Shown: positions 1 to 9,504 of the stretch, one piece after another
Position numbering within the stretch: the first letter of the stretch is position 1
Layout of the letters: each line of letters opens with the position of its first letter
Source of the DNA: Marihabitans asiaticum
Lineage (GTDB): Bacteria; Actinomycetota; Actinomycetes; Actinomycetales; Dermatophilaceae
DNA: 64,000 nucleotides
Assembly (NCBI RefSeq): GCF_007828725.1
Contig: NZ_VIUW01000002.1
Location: forward strand, 558,001-622,000
Reading direction: 5' to 3'
Program-made: the position numbers and the translations under genes
The notes under the pieces: generated by a model
What the model saw: the letters and a program-made list of their open reading frames with translations, nothing else
The model's database searches: none
Told to the model about the DNA's origin: nothing

Positions 1-839
<839 letters not shown>

Positions 840-862
840 CAGGTCTGAGCGAGGAGGACGTC

Positions 863-1237
863 ATGAGCGAAAAGGTCGAGCTCACCGAGAGCGCGGTCGA
901 GCTGCTGGAGCGGCTGGAGCAGCGGCACGGGCCGCTGATGTTCCACCAGTCCGGTGGCTGCTGCGACGGGTCGGCGCCGATGTGCTACCCCGTCGGGGAG
1001 TTCATGACCGGCGACTCCGACGTCCTCCTCGCCACTCTGCCGGCCGGGTCGGCGACCCCGGTGGAGTTCTGGATGAGCGCCAGCCAGTACGAGTACTGGA
1101 AGCACACCCACCTCACCGTCGACGTCGTCCCCGGCCGCGGGTCGGGCTTCTCGGTCGAGGCGCCGGAGGGGGTCCGCTTCCTCATCCGGTCGCGGCTGAT
1201 GTCCTCCGACGAGCTGCAGGAGCACGGTCTCCTCTGA
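863..1237 (+). CDS. DUF779 protein, aldehyde dehydrogenase partner (copy 1)
   Basis: This 124-residue protein belongs to DUF779, a small family without a settled biochemical role that is typically encoded next to acetaldehyde dehydrogenases. Conserved features are HQSGGCCDGSAPMCYP near residues 30-46, rich in Cys and able to bind metal, and the WKHTHLTVDVVPGRGSGFS stretch. The ATG at 863 follows a GAGGAGG Shine-Dalgarno; longer upstream reading overlaps the dehydrogenase and is not credible. It is probably cotranscribed with the dehydrogenase. A close paralogue lies at 4825-5202. Confidence 0.9.
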   Translation: MSEKVELTESAVELLERLEQRHGPLMFHQSGGCCDGSAPMCYPVGEFMTGDSDVLLATLPAGSATPVEFWMSASQYEYWKHTHLTVDVVPGRGSGFSVEAPEGVRFLIRSRLMSSDELQEHGLL

Positions 1238-1271
1238 GCGAACACCCCCGCCCGCACCGCCCTCCGACGAG

Positions 1272-1277
1272 TAGCGT
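1272..1277 (+). promoter_or_regulatory. Putative -10 box of a leaderless pgm transcript
   Basis: TAGCGT matches the actinobacterial -10 consensus TAnnnT and ends six bases before the ATG of pgm. There is no Shine-Dalgarno between them, which fits a transcript starting at the A of the start codon. Inferred from sequence only. Confidence 0.5.
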
Positions 1278-1283
1278 CGGAGC

Positions 1284-2945
1284 ATGAGCGAGAACCGCGC
1301 CGGACAGCCCGCACGCCCAGAGGACCTCGTCGACGTCGCCCACCTGGTGACGGCCTACTACACGCAGCAGCCGGACCCCGAGGACGTCGACCAGCAGGTC
1401 GCCTTCGGCACCTCCGGGCACCGCGGCAGCTCGCTCAAGACGTCCTTCAACGAGGCGCACATCCTCGCGACGACCCAGGCGATCGTCGACCACCGCCGGG
1501 CGAAGGGGGTCGACGGGCCCCTCTTCCTCGGGCGCGACACCCACGGCCTCTCCGAGCCGGCCTGGATCAGCGCGATCGAGGTGCTCGTGGCGGGCGGCGT
1601 CACCGTGCTGATTGACGAGCGTGACGGGTACACCCCGACACCGGCCGTCAGCCACGCCATCCTCACCGCCAACCGGGGCAAGGACCTGGGTACGAAGGGG
1701 GCGACCGGCGCCTCCGGCCTCGCCGACGGGATCGTCGTCACCCCCTCCCACAACCCCCCGAGCGACGGTGGCTTCAAGTACAACCCGCCGCACGGCGGAC
1801 CGGCCGACTCCGACGCGACGAAGGCCATCGCCGCCGCCGCGAACGACTACCTCCGGGCCGACCTCAAGGGGGTGGCCCGCACCCCCTTCGCCCGTGCGGT
1901 GGCTCAGTGCCAGCGCTACGACTTCCTCGGCAGCTATGTCGATGACCTGCCGTCGGTGGTCGACCTCGACGCGATCCGCGAGGCCGGGGTGCGCATCGGT
2001 GCCGACCCGCTCGGCGGCGCGGCCGTCGAGTACTGGGGCGCGATCGCCGAGCGGCACCGCCTCGACCTCACCGTCGTCAACCCCGAGGTCGACCCCACGT
2101 GGCGATTCATGACCCTCGACTGGGACGGCAAGATCCGGATGGACTGCAGCTCGCCATCCGCGATGGCCTCGCTGATCGGCCGCAAGGATGAGTACGACAT
2201 CGCCACCGGTAACGACGCCGACGCCGACCGGCACGGCATCGTCACCCCCGACGCCGGGCTGATGAACCCCAACCACTACCTCGCCGTGGCCATCCACTAC
2301 CTCTACGGCGGGGCGCGACCGGGATGGAGCAGCGGGCGGATCGGCAAGACCCTCGTGTCGAGCTCGATGATCGACCGCGTAGCCGCCGACATCGGCAAGG
2401 AGCTGTGGGAGGTGCCGGTCGGCTTCAAGTGGTTCGTGCCGGGGCTGCTCGACGGGTCCGTCGGCTTCGGCGGCGAGGAGTCGGCCGGGGCGAGCTTCCT
2501 GCGGATGGACGGCACGGTGTGGACCACCGACAAGGACGGGATCATCCTCGCCCTGCTCGCCTCGGAGATCCAGGCACGGACCGGGCGGTCCCCGTCGCAG
2601 CACTACGCCGATCTCGTCGAGCAGCACGGCGACCCCGCCTACGCCCGGATCGACGCCCCCGCCGACCGGGAGCAGAAGGCCAAGCTCGCGGCGCTCACCC
2701 CTTCGGCCGTCGAGGCGACCGAGATCGCGGGCGAGCCGATCACCGCGAAGCTCACCGAGGCTCCGGGCAACGGCGCCGCCATCGGCGGGCTCAAGGTGAC
2801 GACGGAGTCGGCCTGGTTCGCCGCGCGCCCGTCGGGGACCGAGGACGTCTACAAGATCTACGCCGAGTCCTTCCGCGGCCCCGAGCACCTCGCTCAGGTC
2901 CAGGCCGACGCGAAGGCCCTCGTCGACGAGGTGCTGGCCGGGTAA
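1284..2945 (+). CDS. pgm: Phosphoglucomutase (alpha-D-glucose phosphate specific)
   Basis: This 553-residue enzyme interconverts glucose-1-phosphate and glucose-6-phosphate in the cytoplasm, linking glycolysis to glycogen and cell-wall sugar synthesis. Family landmarks occur in order: GTSGHRG near residue 43, the phosphoserine loop TPSHNP near 154, the Mg-binding DADADRHG near 311, the sugar-binding GGEESAG near 395 and the phosphate-binding RPSGTEDVYKIY near 515. Length matches the bacterial PGM family. The ATG lies 6 bases downstream of a TAGCGT box, so the message is probably leaderless. No functional link to the flanking dehydrogenase/DUF779 copies is apparent. Confidence 0.97.
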   Translation: MSENRAGQPARPEDLVDVAHLVTAYYTQQPDPEDVDQQVAFGTSGHRGSSLKTSFNEAHILATTQAIVDHRRAKGVDGPLFLGRDTHGLSEPAWISAIEVLVAGGVTVLIDERDGYTPTPAVSHAILTANRGKDLGTKGATGASGLADGIVVTPSHNPPSDGGFKYNPPHGGPADSDATKAIAAAANDYLRADLKGVARTPFARAVAQCQRYDFLGSYVDDLPSVVDLDAIREAGVRIGADPLGGAAVEYWGAIAERHRLDLTVVNPEVDPTWRFMTLDWDGKIRMDCSSPSAMASLIGRKDEYDIATGNDADADRHGIVTPDAGLMNPNHYLAVAIHYLYGGARPGWSSGRIGKTLVSSSMIDRVAADIGKELWEVPVGFKWFVPGLLDGSVGFGGEESAGASFLRMDGTVWTTDKDGIILALLASEIQARTGRSPSQHYADLVEQHGDPAYARIDAPADREQKAKLAALTPSAVEATEIAGEPITAKLTEAPGNGAAIGGLKVTTESAWFAARPSGTEDVYKIYAESFRGPEHLAQVQADAKALVDEVLAG

Positions 2946-3007
2946 GCGGCGGGTGGTGGGTCTCAGAGCGCGAAGGCGGTCGGCGGCCCGAGCGACAGGT
3001 CGAGACC

Positions 3008-3025
3008 TTGCTAGCATTGCTAGCA
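3008..3025 (+). promoter_or_regulatory. Tandem TTGCTAGCA repeat, probable toxin-antitoxin operator
   Basis: Two exact copies of TTGCTAGCA sit head to tail just before the Shine-Dalgarno of the antitoxin gene. Each contains the palindrome TGCTAGCA. FitA/VapB antitoxins of the ribbon-helix-helix type repress their own operon through short palindromic repeats placed like this, so an autoregulatory operator is likely. Confidence 0.6.
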
Positions 3026-3029
3026 GGAG

Positions 3030-3272
3030 GTGGTCACCATCGCGAACCTGACCATCCGCAACGTTGACGAGGCCACCCACGACCGGCTGCGGGCGCTCGC
3101 GGCGCGCCACGGACGCTCGGTCGAGGCCGAGGTCAGAGGAATCCTCGCCGCGGCGGTGGATGCCCCGACGCGTAACGTCCTGCTCGAGCTGCAGGCCCGG
3201 ACCGCCGACGTGCCCACCGAGCTTGATCTCCCTGCTCGCCGCGACCTGCCCCGTGAGGTCGACCTGCCGTGA
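3030..3272 (+). CDS. FitA/VapB-type ribbon-helix-helix antitoxin
   Basis: This small protein (77-80 residues) resembles FitA antitoxins: an N-terminal ribbon-helix-helix DNA-binding stretch (ANLTIRNVDEATHDRLRALA) followed by GRSVEAEVRGIL and a flexible tail that would bind the toxin. It should neutralise the PIN-domain toxin encoded next and repress the operon. The start is unusual. The only canonical start after the last in-frame stop is GTG 3030, whose G is the last base of the AGGAGG Shine-Dalgarno (3025-3030). An ATC codon at 3039, eight bases downstream of that Shine-Dalgarno, would give M-ANLTIRN, exactly the family N-terminus. I give the canonical limit but think ATC 3039 is the real start. 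Confidence 0.85.
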   Translation: MVTIANLTIRNVDEATHDRLRALAARHGRSVEAEVRGILAAAVDAPTRNVLLELQARTADVPTELDLPARRDLPREVDLP

Positions 3273-3697
3273 TCCTCGTGGACACCAACGTCGTCAGCGA
3301 GTTCATGCGCCCCACCCCGGACGCCGTCGTGTCGGCCTGGGCCGAGGCGAAGGGCGTCGGCGAGCTCGCCCTCTCGGTGATCACGGTCCAGGAGATCAAG
3401 TACGGCATCAGGCGGTTGCCTGCCAGCGCCCGCCGAGCCGGCCTGGAGGAGGCGTGGTCCACGGTGATGGCTGCCCACTCGCACGTCGTCGTCGACTACG
3501 ACCGAGAGGCCGCGGTGAGCACGGCCGAGGTGCTCGTCGGGTCCGCGTCGAGCGGCCACCCGATGACGCTCGCCGACGCCCAGATAGCCGGCACCTGCCT
3601 GGCTCGCGGGCTCACTCTCGCCACCCGGAACACCAAGGACTTCGACCACCTGCCCTCCCTGGACATGGTCAACCCCTTCGGCTTCGCGCGGGGCTGA
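3269..3697 (+). CDS. FitB/VapC-type PIN-domain toxin ribonuclease
   Basis: This 142-residue PIN-domain protein is a probable Mg-dependent endoribonuclease toxin that cleaves RNA when its antitoxin is lost. It starts with the hallmark ILVDTNVVSE containing the first active-site Asp, has the mid-protein acidic SVITVQEIKYGI, and the C-terminal acidic pair TLADAQIAGTC and RNTKDFDHL. The GTG start overlaps the antitoxin stop by four bases (GTGA), showing translational coupling. The pair lies between the two dehydrogenase/DUF779 copies, so it may have arrived with, or stabilised, that duplication; this is inference. Confidence 0.92.
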   Translation: MILVDTNVVSEFMRPTPDAVVSAWAEAKGVGELALSVITVQEIKYGIRRLPASARRAGLEEAWSTVMAAHSHVVVDYDREAAVSTAEVLVGSASSGHPMTLADAQIAGTCLARGLTLATRNTKDFDHLPSLDMVNPFGFARG

Positions 3698-3715
3698 CCT
3701 CCCTTCGCCCCCGGA

Positions 3716-3801
3716 CCGAAATGCTGCTGGCTGCCTCTGGGTGAGCCAGCAGCAGCTCGACGTGCTGCTGGCGTGCCGAACTGCTGCTGGCAGCACTTCG
3801 G
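3716..3801. repeat. Intergenic inverted and direct repeats built on TGCTGCTGGC
   Basis: CCGAA(A/C)TGCTGCTGGC occurs at 3716-3731 and again exactly 60 bases later at 3776-3791. The first copy pairs with an inverted partner (GCTGCTGGCT 3723-3732 with AGCCAGCAGC 3744-3753, loop 11). The second is part of a near-perfect palindrome, 3776-3801, with 12-base arms, one mismatch and a 2-base centre. The structure could end transcription of the toxin operon or bind a protein. The rest of the 3698-3896 gap holds one GCGAAGGGGG motif and no gene. Confidence 0.5.
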
Positions 3802-3896
3802 TCGCGGAGGACGGGGCGAAGGGGGACCCGGCGGGGCTAGGCTCGGTGGACGGGCCGGGGCAACGGGGCCGCCGGCCGATGACGCCGGAGGGACCC

Positions 3897-4750
<854 letters not shown>

Positions 4751-4764
4751 TCGGCACCTTCGGG

Positions 4765-4801
4765 CCGGGCGAAGGGGGCGAGCCTCCCCCCCTTCGCCCG
4801 G
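4765..4801. terminator. Hairpin from an inverted pair of the GCGAAGGGGG motif
   Basis: Positions 4765-4778 and 4788-4801 form a perfect 14-base stem with a 9-base loop. Each arm contains GCGAAGGGGG in opposite orientation. It lies between the broken dehydrogenase and the second DUF779 gene and has no T-run, so termination is only possible. It is the clearest intergenic inverted pair of the dispersed motif in this window. Confidence 0.55.
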
Positions 4802-4824
4802 GCACCGAGGAGGAAGGAAGGGCG

Positions 4825-5202
4825 ATGACCACCGACAAGGTCCAGCTCACCGACAGCGCCGTTGAGCTCATCGAGCGGCTCGAGGACACCCACGGGCCAT
4901 TGATGTTCCACCAGTCCGGCGGCTGCTGTGACGGGTCGGCGCCGATGTGCTACCCGGCCGGGGACTTCCTGACCGGCGACGCCGACGTGCTGCTCGCGAC
5001 GCTACCCGCCGGCCGCGCGACGCCGGTCGAGTTCTGGATGAGCAAGAGCCAGTACGAGTACTGGAAGCACACCCATCTGACCGTAGACGTCGTCCCGGGC
5101 CGCGGCTCGGGCTTCTCCGTCGAGGCGCCCGAAGGGGTGCGCTTCCTCATCCGTAGTCGGGTGATGACCGAGGAGGAGCTGGCCCACCACGGACTGCTGT
5201 AG
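4825..5202 (+). CDS. DUF779 protein (copy 2)
   Basis: A 125-residue paralogue of the DUF779 protein at 863-1237, with the same HQSGGCCDGSAPMCYP and WKHTHLTVDVVPGRGSGFS stretches and an unbroken frame. The ATG follows a GGAGGAAGG Shine-Dalgarno. Unlike its dehydrogenase neighbour it is intact, so it may still be made, perhaps serving the dehydrogenase of copy 1. The motif hairpin at 4765-4801 separates it from the pseudogene. Confidence 0.88.
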   Translation: MTTDKVQLTDSAVELIERLEDTHGPLMFHQSGGCCDGSAPMCYPAGDFLTGDADVLLATLPAGRATPVEFWMSKSQYEYWKHTHLTVDVVPGRGSGFSVEAPEGVRFLIRSRVMTEEELAHHGLL

Positions 5203-5222
5203 GCCGACCCCGGCGAGCGGCA

Positions 5223-5228
5223 TACCGT
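5223..5228 (+). promoter_or_regulatory. Putative -10 box of a leaderless ilvA transcript
   Basis: TACCGT (TAnnnT) ends six bases before the GTG start of ilvA, with no Shine-Dalgarno in between. Same geometry as at pgm, csoR and xthA in this window. Confidence 0.5.
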
Positions 5229-5234
5229 GGCAGC

Positions 5235-6482
5235 GTGACTGCACCGATCACCGCCGACGACGTCGAGCGCGCCGCGAGCCTGCTCGACGGGGTGGCCCGG
5301 CACACCCTCCTTCGCCTCTCGCCCCGACTGTCCGCGGCCACCGGAGCCGAGGTGCACCTCAAGCGCGAGGACCTGCAGCCGGTGCGCTCGTACAAGCTGC
5401 GCGGTGCCTACACCCTGATCGCTTCCCTCGATGACGCCACCCGGGCGAAGGGGGTGGTCTGCGCCTCTGCCGGCAACCACGCTCAGGGGGTGGCTCTGGC
5501 CGCGCGCGAGCTCGGCGTCCGGGCTCGGATCTACCTGCCCCGGACCACTCCCCGCCAGAAGCGTGACCGGGTGTCCGCACTCGGCGGCGACTCCGTCGAG
5601 GTGATCGTCGGCGGCGATGTCTACGACGACGCGGCCGCGGCGGCTCTCGACGACGCGGCGCGCACCGGGGCGAGCGTCATCCCGGCCTTCGACGCGGCGC
5701 AGACGATGGCCGGACAGGGCACGATCGGCCCCGAGATCGTCGCCGACCTCGGCGCCGCGCCGGACGTCGTCGTCGTCCCGGTCGGCGGCGGCGGGCTGCT
5801 CGGCGGGCTGGCCACGTGGTTCTCCCAGCGGCACCCGCAGACCCGGGTCGTCGGGGTCGAGCCGGCCGGGGCCGCGTCGATGACCGCCGCCCTGGCGAAG
5901 GGAGGACCCGTCGCCTTGGAGCAGATGGACCGGTTCGTCGACGGTGCAGCGGTGCGCCGGGTCGGCGAGCTGACCTACGCGGCTGTGGCGGCCGCCGGGT
6001 GCGAGCTGACGACGGCCGACGAGGGCGCGGTGTGCGTGGAGATGCTCGCCCTCTACCAGACCGAGGGGATCATCGCCGAGCCCGCGGGGGCGCTGGCGTC
6101 GGCCGCTCTCCCTTCGCTCGGTCTGACGCCGGGCAGCACGGTCGTCGCGGTGCTCTCCGGCGGGAACAACGACGTCTCCCGCTATGCCGACGTCGTCGAG
6201 CGGGCGCTGATCCACGAGGGACGCAAGCACTACTTCCTCGTGGAGTTCCCCCAGGAGCCCGGTGCGCTGCGCAGCTTCCTCGACGAGGTGCTCGGGCCGG
6301 AGGACGACATCGCCTACTTCGAGTACGTCAAGCGCTCCAACCGGGAGACCGGGCCGGCTCTGGTCGGACTCGAGCTGGGCTCCCCGGACGACCTGCTCCC
6401 GCTGCTGGCGCGGATGGAGACCGCGCCGATGGTCATCGAGCGGATCGACCCGACGAGCCCACTCTTCCGCTTCATCGGCTGA
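5235..6482 (+). CDS. ilvA: Threonine ammonia-lyase (threonine dehydratase)
   Basis: This 415-residue PLP enzyme deaminates threonine to 2-oxobutanoate, the first committed step to isoleucine. The catalytic domain shows the PLP-lysine region REDLQPVRSYKLRGA near residue 54, SAGNHAQG near 80, the phosphate-binding GGGGLLGG near 180 and SGGNND near 310. The last 90 residues (HYFLVEFPQEPGALRSFLDEVL onward) form one ACT-like regulatory domain, which marks the shorter, Corynebacterium/Bacillus-type enzyme. Feedback control by isoleucine or valine is expected from the family. The GTG start is set by the -10 box six bases upstream. It stands alone, without other ilv genes nearby. Confidence 0.95.
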   Translation: MTAPITADDVERAASLLDGVARHTLLRLSPRLSAATGAEVHLKREDLQPVRSYKLRGAYTLIASLDDATRAKGVVCASAGNHAQGVALAARELGVRARIYLPRTTPRQKRDRVSALGGDSVEVIVGGDVYDDAAAAALDDAARTGASVIPAFDAAQTMAGQGTIGPEIVADLGAAPDVVVVPVGGGGLLGGLATWFSQRHPQTRVVGVEPAGAASMTAALAKGGPVALEQMDRFVDGAAVRRVGELTYAAVAAAGCELTTADEGAVCVEMLALYQTEGIIAEPAGALASAALPSLGLTPGSTVVAVLSGGNNDVSRYADVVERALIHEGRKHYFLVEFPQEPGALRSFLDEVLGPEDDIAYFEYVKRSNRETGPALVGLELGSPDDLLPLLARMETAPMVIERIDPTSPLFRFIG

Positions 6483-6574
6483 GCGACCCGACACCGCTCG
6501 ACCCGACCTCCCGCGGCCCATCCTCTCTGCGTACGGCCAGGCAGGACCCCCGAGGGGCGACGGCCACTCAGCCG

Positions 6575-6594
6575 TTGCCCCAGCATCTGGGGCA
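6575..6594. repeat. TGCCCCAG-CAT-CTGGGGCA hairpin, partial copy of the ribD 3' hairpin
   Basis: An 8-base perfect stem with CAT loop, shared base for base (TTGCCCCAGCATCTGGGGCA) with the centre of a longer perfect hairpin at 19341-19381. It lies 93 bases after ilvA and could terminate that transcript. The flanks of the two copies differ, as expected of a small mobile or conserved hairpin repeat. Confidence 0.6.
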
Positions 6595-6631
6595 GAGTCG
6601 GAGTCAGCCGACAGCGCCGCCAACCCCTCCG

Positions 6632-6667
6632 ATACCCCTGTCCCCTACGCATAGGGGGTAGGGGTAT
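6632..6667. promoter_or_regulatory. CsoR-type copper operator
   Basis: Arms 6632-6647 (ATACCCCTGTCCCCTA) and 6652-6667 (TAGGGGGTAGGGGTAT) are inverted with 14 of 16 bases matching. G-tract/TACCCC palindromes like this are the known targets of CsoR repressors. The site abuts the probable -10 box TACCAT at 6672-6677, so bound CsoR would block initiation and Cu(I) binding would release it. Confidence 0.8.
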
Positions 6668-6683
6668 GAGATACCATGGCCGC

Positions 6684-6965
6684 ATGAGTGGCTACAGCGG
6701 CGACAAGGAGGCCTACCTCAAGCGTCTGGCCCGCATCGAGGGCCAGGTCCGCGGCATCGCGAGGATGGTCGAGGAGGACACCTACTGCATCGACGTGCTC
6801 ACCCAGGTGAGCGCGGTGACCAAGGCGCTCCAGGCGGTCAGCCTCGGCCTGCTCGAGGACCACGTCGGCCACTGCGTGCTCGACGCGGCCCGCGAGTCCG
6901 ACGAGGCCGCCGCCGACAAGGTCCGCGAGGCCAGCGACGCCATCGCCCGACTCGTCCGTTCCTGA
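6684..6965 (+). CDS. csoR: CsoR-family copper-sensing repressor
   Basis: This 93-residue all-helical repressor has the Cu(I) ligand set of CsoR: Cys35 (TYCIDV), His60 and Cys64 (EDHVGHC), one position off the Mycobacterium tuberculosis numbering 36/61/65. Without copper it should bind the palindrome at 6632-6667 and silence csoR-copZ-copA. I chose ATG 6684: the -10 box TACCAT ends six bases before it, giving a leaderless transcript, whereas the upstream ATG at 6666 lies inside the operator. copZ follows after 26 bases. Confidence 0.93.
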   Translation: MSGYSGDKEAYLKRLARIEGQVRGIARMVEEDTYCIDVLTQVSAVTKALQAVSLGLLEDHVGHCVLDAARESDEAAADKVREASDAIARLVRS

Positions 6966-6991
6966 CGACCACCCCCGGAGAGGATCCACAC

Positions 6992-7210
6992 ATGAGCGAG
7001 CAGACCACCTTCACCGTCACAGGCATGACCTGCGGCAACTGCGTCAAGCACGTCACCGAGGAGCTCATCGAGATCGACGGCGTCACCGACGTCGCGGTCG
7101 ACCTCGTCGCCGGCGGTGACTCCCCCGTGACGATCACGACCGAGCGCCCCGTCAGCCAGGACGCCATCACCGCGGCCGTCGACGAGGCGGGCTACACGGT
7201 GACCTTCTGA
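6992..7210 (+). CDS. copZ: CopZ-like copper chaperone (HMA domain)
   Basis: A 72-residue single heavy-metal-associated domain with the Cu(I)-binding motif GMTCGNC (Cys14, Cys17) and the usual small ferredoxin-like length. It should carry cytosolic Cu(I) to the ATPase encoded next. The ATG follows a GGAGAGG Shine-Dalgarno. Its stop overlaps the copA start (TGATG), so the two are translationally coupled and share CsoR control. Confidence 0.93.
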   Translation: MSEQTTFTVTGMTCGNCVKHVTEELIEIDGVTDVAVDLVAGGDSPVTITTERPVSQDAITAAVDEAGYTVTF

Positions 7211-9417
7211 TGGCCACCCCCACGACCGAGACCGCACCCGAGGTCGCGACCGACCTCCAGGAGGTCGACCTCGCGATCACGGGGATGACCTGCGCCTCGT
7301 GCGTTGCCCGGGTGGAGAAGAAGCTCGCAAAGCTCGACGGGGTGAGCGCCACGGTCAACCTCGCCACGGAGAAGGCCCGGGTCAGTCACCCCCCGACGAT
7401 CACCGAGGACGAGCTGCTCGCGGCCGTGGCGTCCGCGGGGTACGAGGCGAGCGTCATCACCCCCGAGTCCCGCCTCGCTCCGCCGGAGCACACCCACGTC
7501 CGCCAGGACGACCTGCGCCGACGTCTGCTCGTCGCCGCTCCCCTCGCGCTCGTCGTCATGATCCTCGCGATGGGGCCCTGGCAGTTCGCCGCGAACCCTT
7601 GGCTGCAGCTGCTGCTCACCACGCCCGTCGCGCTCTGGTGCGCCTGGCCGTTCCACAAGGCGGCCTACACCAACGCCAAGCACCTCGGCTCGACGATGGA
7701 CACCCTCGTCAGCCTCGGCGTCGGCGCGGCCTACCTGTGGTCGCTGGTGGCGCTCCTCACCGGCGCCGGGCACGGGTCACGAGCGGAGGGGCACTACTAC
7801 TTCGAGACCGCCGCGGTCGTGACCGCCTTCCTCCTGCTCGGCCGGTGGCTGGAGTCACGGGCGCAGGAGCAGGGCCGCTCGGCGCTGACCTCCCTGATGG
7901 ACCTGGGCGCCAAGAGCGTGACCGTGCAACGCATCTCGGCGACCACGCGCGCGACGACCGAGCAGGTCATCCCGATCGACGACCTGGCCGTCGGCGACCA
8001 CTTCGTGGTCCGGCCGGGCGAGAAGATCGCGACCGACGGCGAGGTGGTCGACGGGACGAGCGCGGTCGACGCCTCGACCGTCACCGGTGAGTCGGTGCCG
8101 GTCGACGTCCAGTCCGGCGACCAGGTCGAGGCCGGGACGATCAACACCTCCGGCCGGCTCGTCGTGCGGGCCACGGCGGTCGGCGCGGACACCACGCTCG
8201 CGGCGATCACCCGGCTCGTCGAGCAGGCCCAGACCGGCAAGGCCGACGTCCAGCGCCTCGCCGACCGGGTCTCGGCGGTCTTCGTCCCCGTCGTCCTCGG
8301 GCTCGCGCTACTCACCTTCGTCGGCTGGTGGATCGGCTCCGGCAGCGCGGCGACCGCCCTCGGCATCGCGATCACCGTGCTCGTCATCGCCTGCCCCTGT
8401 GCCCTCGGTCTCGCGACCCCCACCGCCCTGCTCGTCGGCACCTCCCGGGGCGCGCAGAAGGGCGTGCTCATCAAGGGGCCGCAGGTACTCGAGGACACTC
8501 GCCGCGTCGACACCGTCGTGCTGGACAAGACCGGCACCATCACCACCGGGCAGACGCGGCTCACCGACATCGCCGCCGAGCCGGGGTTGCATCCCTACGC
8601 CGTCCTCGCGGCCGCGGCCGCGGTCGAGTCGGGCAGCGAGCACCCGATCGCCCGAGCGATCGTCGAGCGGGCCGAGACGAAGGGGGTCAAGGTGCCGGCG
8701 ATCACCGACTTCACCTCGACCGCGGGCGCGGGCGCGTCGGCAGAGGTCGGCGGGACCCGGGTGACCGTCGGGAAGGCCGAGCTCTTCGAGGAGATCCCCG
8801 GGGAGCTGGCCACCCTGGACCGGCCCGGGACGACCGTCTTCGTCGGCTGGGAGGGCAAGGCCCGCGGCGCGCTGACCGTGACCGACGACGTCCGGCCCAG
8901 CTCGATGCAGGCGATCCGCGAGCTGCGTACCCGCGGCCTGCAGACCTGGCTGCTCACCGGGGACACCGGCACCAACGCCCGTGCCGTCGCCGAGCAGGTG
9001 GGCATCGACCCCGAGCACGTCATCGCCGACGTCCGCCCCGAGGACAAGCACGCCCAGATCGCCGCGCTGCAGGAGCAGGGCAGGGTCGTCGCGATGGTCG
9101 GCGACGGGGTCAACGACGCTGCCGCCCTGGCCCAGTCCGACCTCGGGATGGCGATGGGCGCCGGGACCGACGTGGCGATGGAGTCGGCGGACATCGTGCT
9201 CAAGCGTGATGACCTGCTCTCGGTGCCGGCGGCGATGGACCTCTCGGACCGGACCCTGGAGGTCATCAAGCAGAACCTCGTGTGGGCCTTCGGCTACAAC
9301 ACCCTCGCGATCCCGGTCGCGATGGCCGGCCTGCTCAACCCGATGATCGCCGGCGCCGCGATGGCCTTCAGCTCGGTGTGCGTCGTCGTCAACAGCCTGC
9401 GGCTGCGCCGCGCGTGA
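7210..9417 (+). CDS. copA: Cu(I)-exporting P1B-type ATPase
   Basis: This 735-residue membrane pump exports Cu(I) from the cytoplasm at the cost of ATP. It has an N-terminal HMA domain with GMTCASC near residue 28, the actuator TGES loop near 295, the transmembrane metal site CPC (ACPCALGLATP) near 396, the phosphorylation motif DKTGTIT near 438, the SEHP motif near 476, and the hinge GDGVNDAAAL near 632. CPC with SEHP marks subgroup P1B-1. It is the third gene of the CsoR-controlled operon and detoxifies copper. A GCGAAGGGGG motif lies just after the stop. Confidence 0.97.
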   Translation: MATPTTETAPEVATDLQEVDLAITGMTCASCVARVEKKLAKLDGVSATVNLATEKARVSHPPTITEDELLAAVASAGYEASVITPESRLAPPEHTHVRQDDLRRRLLVAAPLALVVMILAMGPWQFAANPWLQLLLTTPVALWCAWPFHKAAYTNAKHLGSTMDTLVSLGVGAAYLWSLVALLTGAGHGSRAEGHYYFETAAVVTAFLLLGRWLESRAQEQGRSALTSLMDLGAKSVTVQRISATTRATTEQVIPIDDLAVGDHFVVRPGEKIATDGEVVDGTSAVDASTVTGESVPVDVQSGDQVEAGTINTSGRLVVRATAVGADTTLAAITRLVEQAQTGKADVQRLADRVSAVFVPVVLGLALLTFVGWWIGSGSAATALGIAITVLVIACPCALGLATPTALLVGTSRGAQKGVLIKGPQVLEDTRRVDTVVLDKTGTITTGQTRLTDIAAEPGLHPYAVLAAAAAVESGSEHPIARAIVERAETKGVKVPAITDFTSTAGAGASAEVGGTRVTVGKAELFEEIPGELATLDRPGTTVFVGWEGKARGALTVTDDVRPSSMQAIRELRTRGLQTWLLTGDTGTNARAVAEQVGIDPEHVIADVRPEDKHAQIAALQEQGRVVAMVGDGVNDAAALAQSDLGMAMGAGTDVAMESADIVLKRDDLLSVPAAMDLSDRTLEVIKQNLVWAFGYNTLAIPVAMAGLLNPMIAGAAMAFSSVCVVVNSLRLRRA

Positions 9418-9504
9418 GCCGGCGAAGGGGGATTGCCGGGCCGCCGGCCGCGGGCCGGGCTGGGCGGGCCGGGTCGGGTCGGGTCGGGTCGGAGCTAGCT
9501 CAGC

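Noticed and set aside
1182-3110. A 642-codon minus-strand frame over pgm
   Set aside because: Antisense shadow of pgm, which has every family motif in the sense frame.
6666-6683. ATG 6666 as the csoR start
   Set aside because: It overlaps the operator and lies upstream of the -10 box; ATG 6684 gives the family N-terminus.
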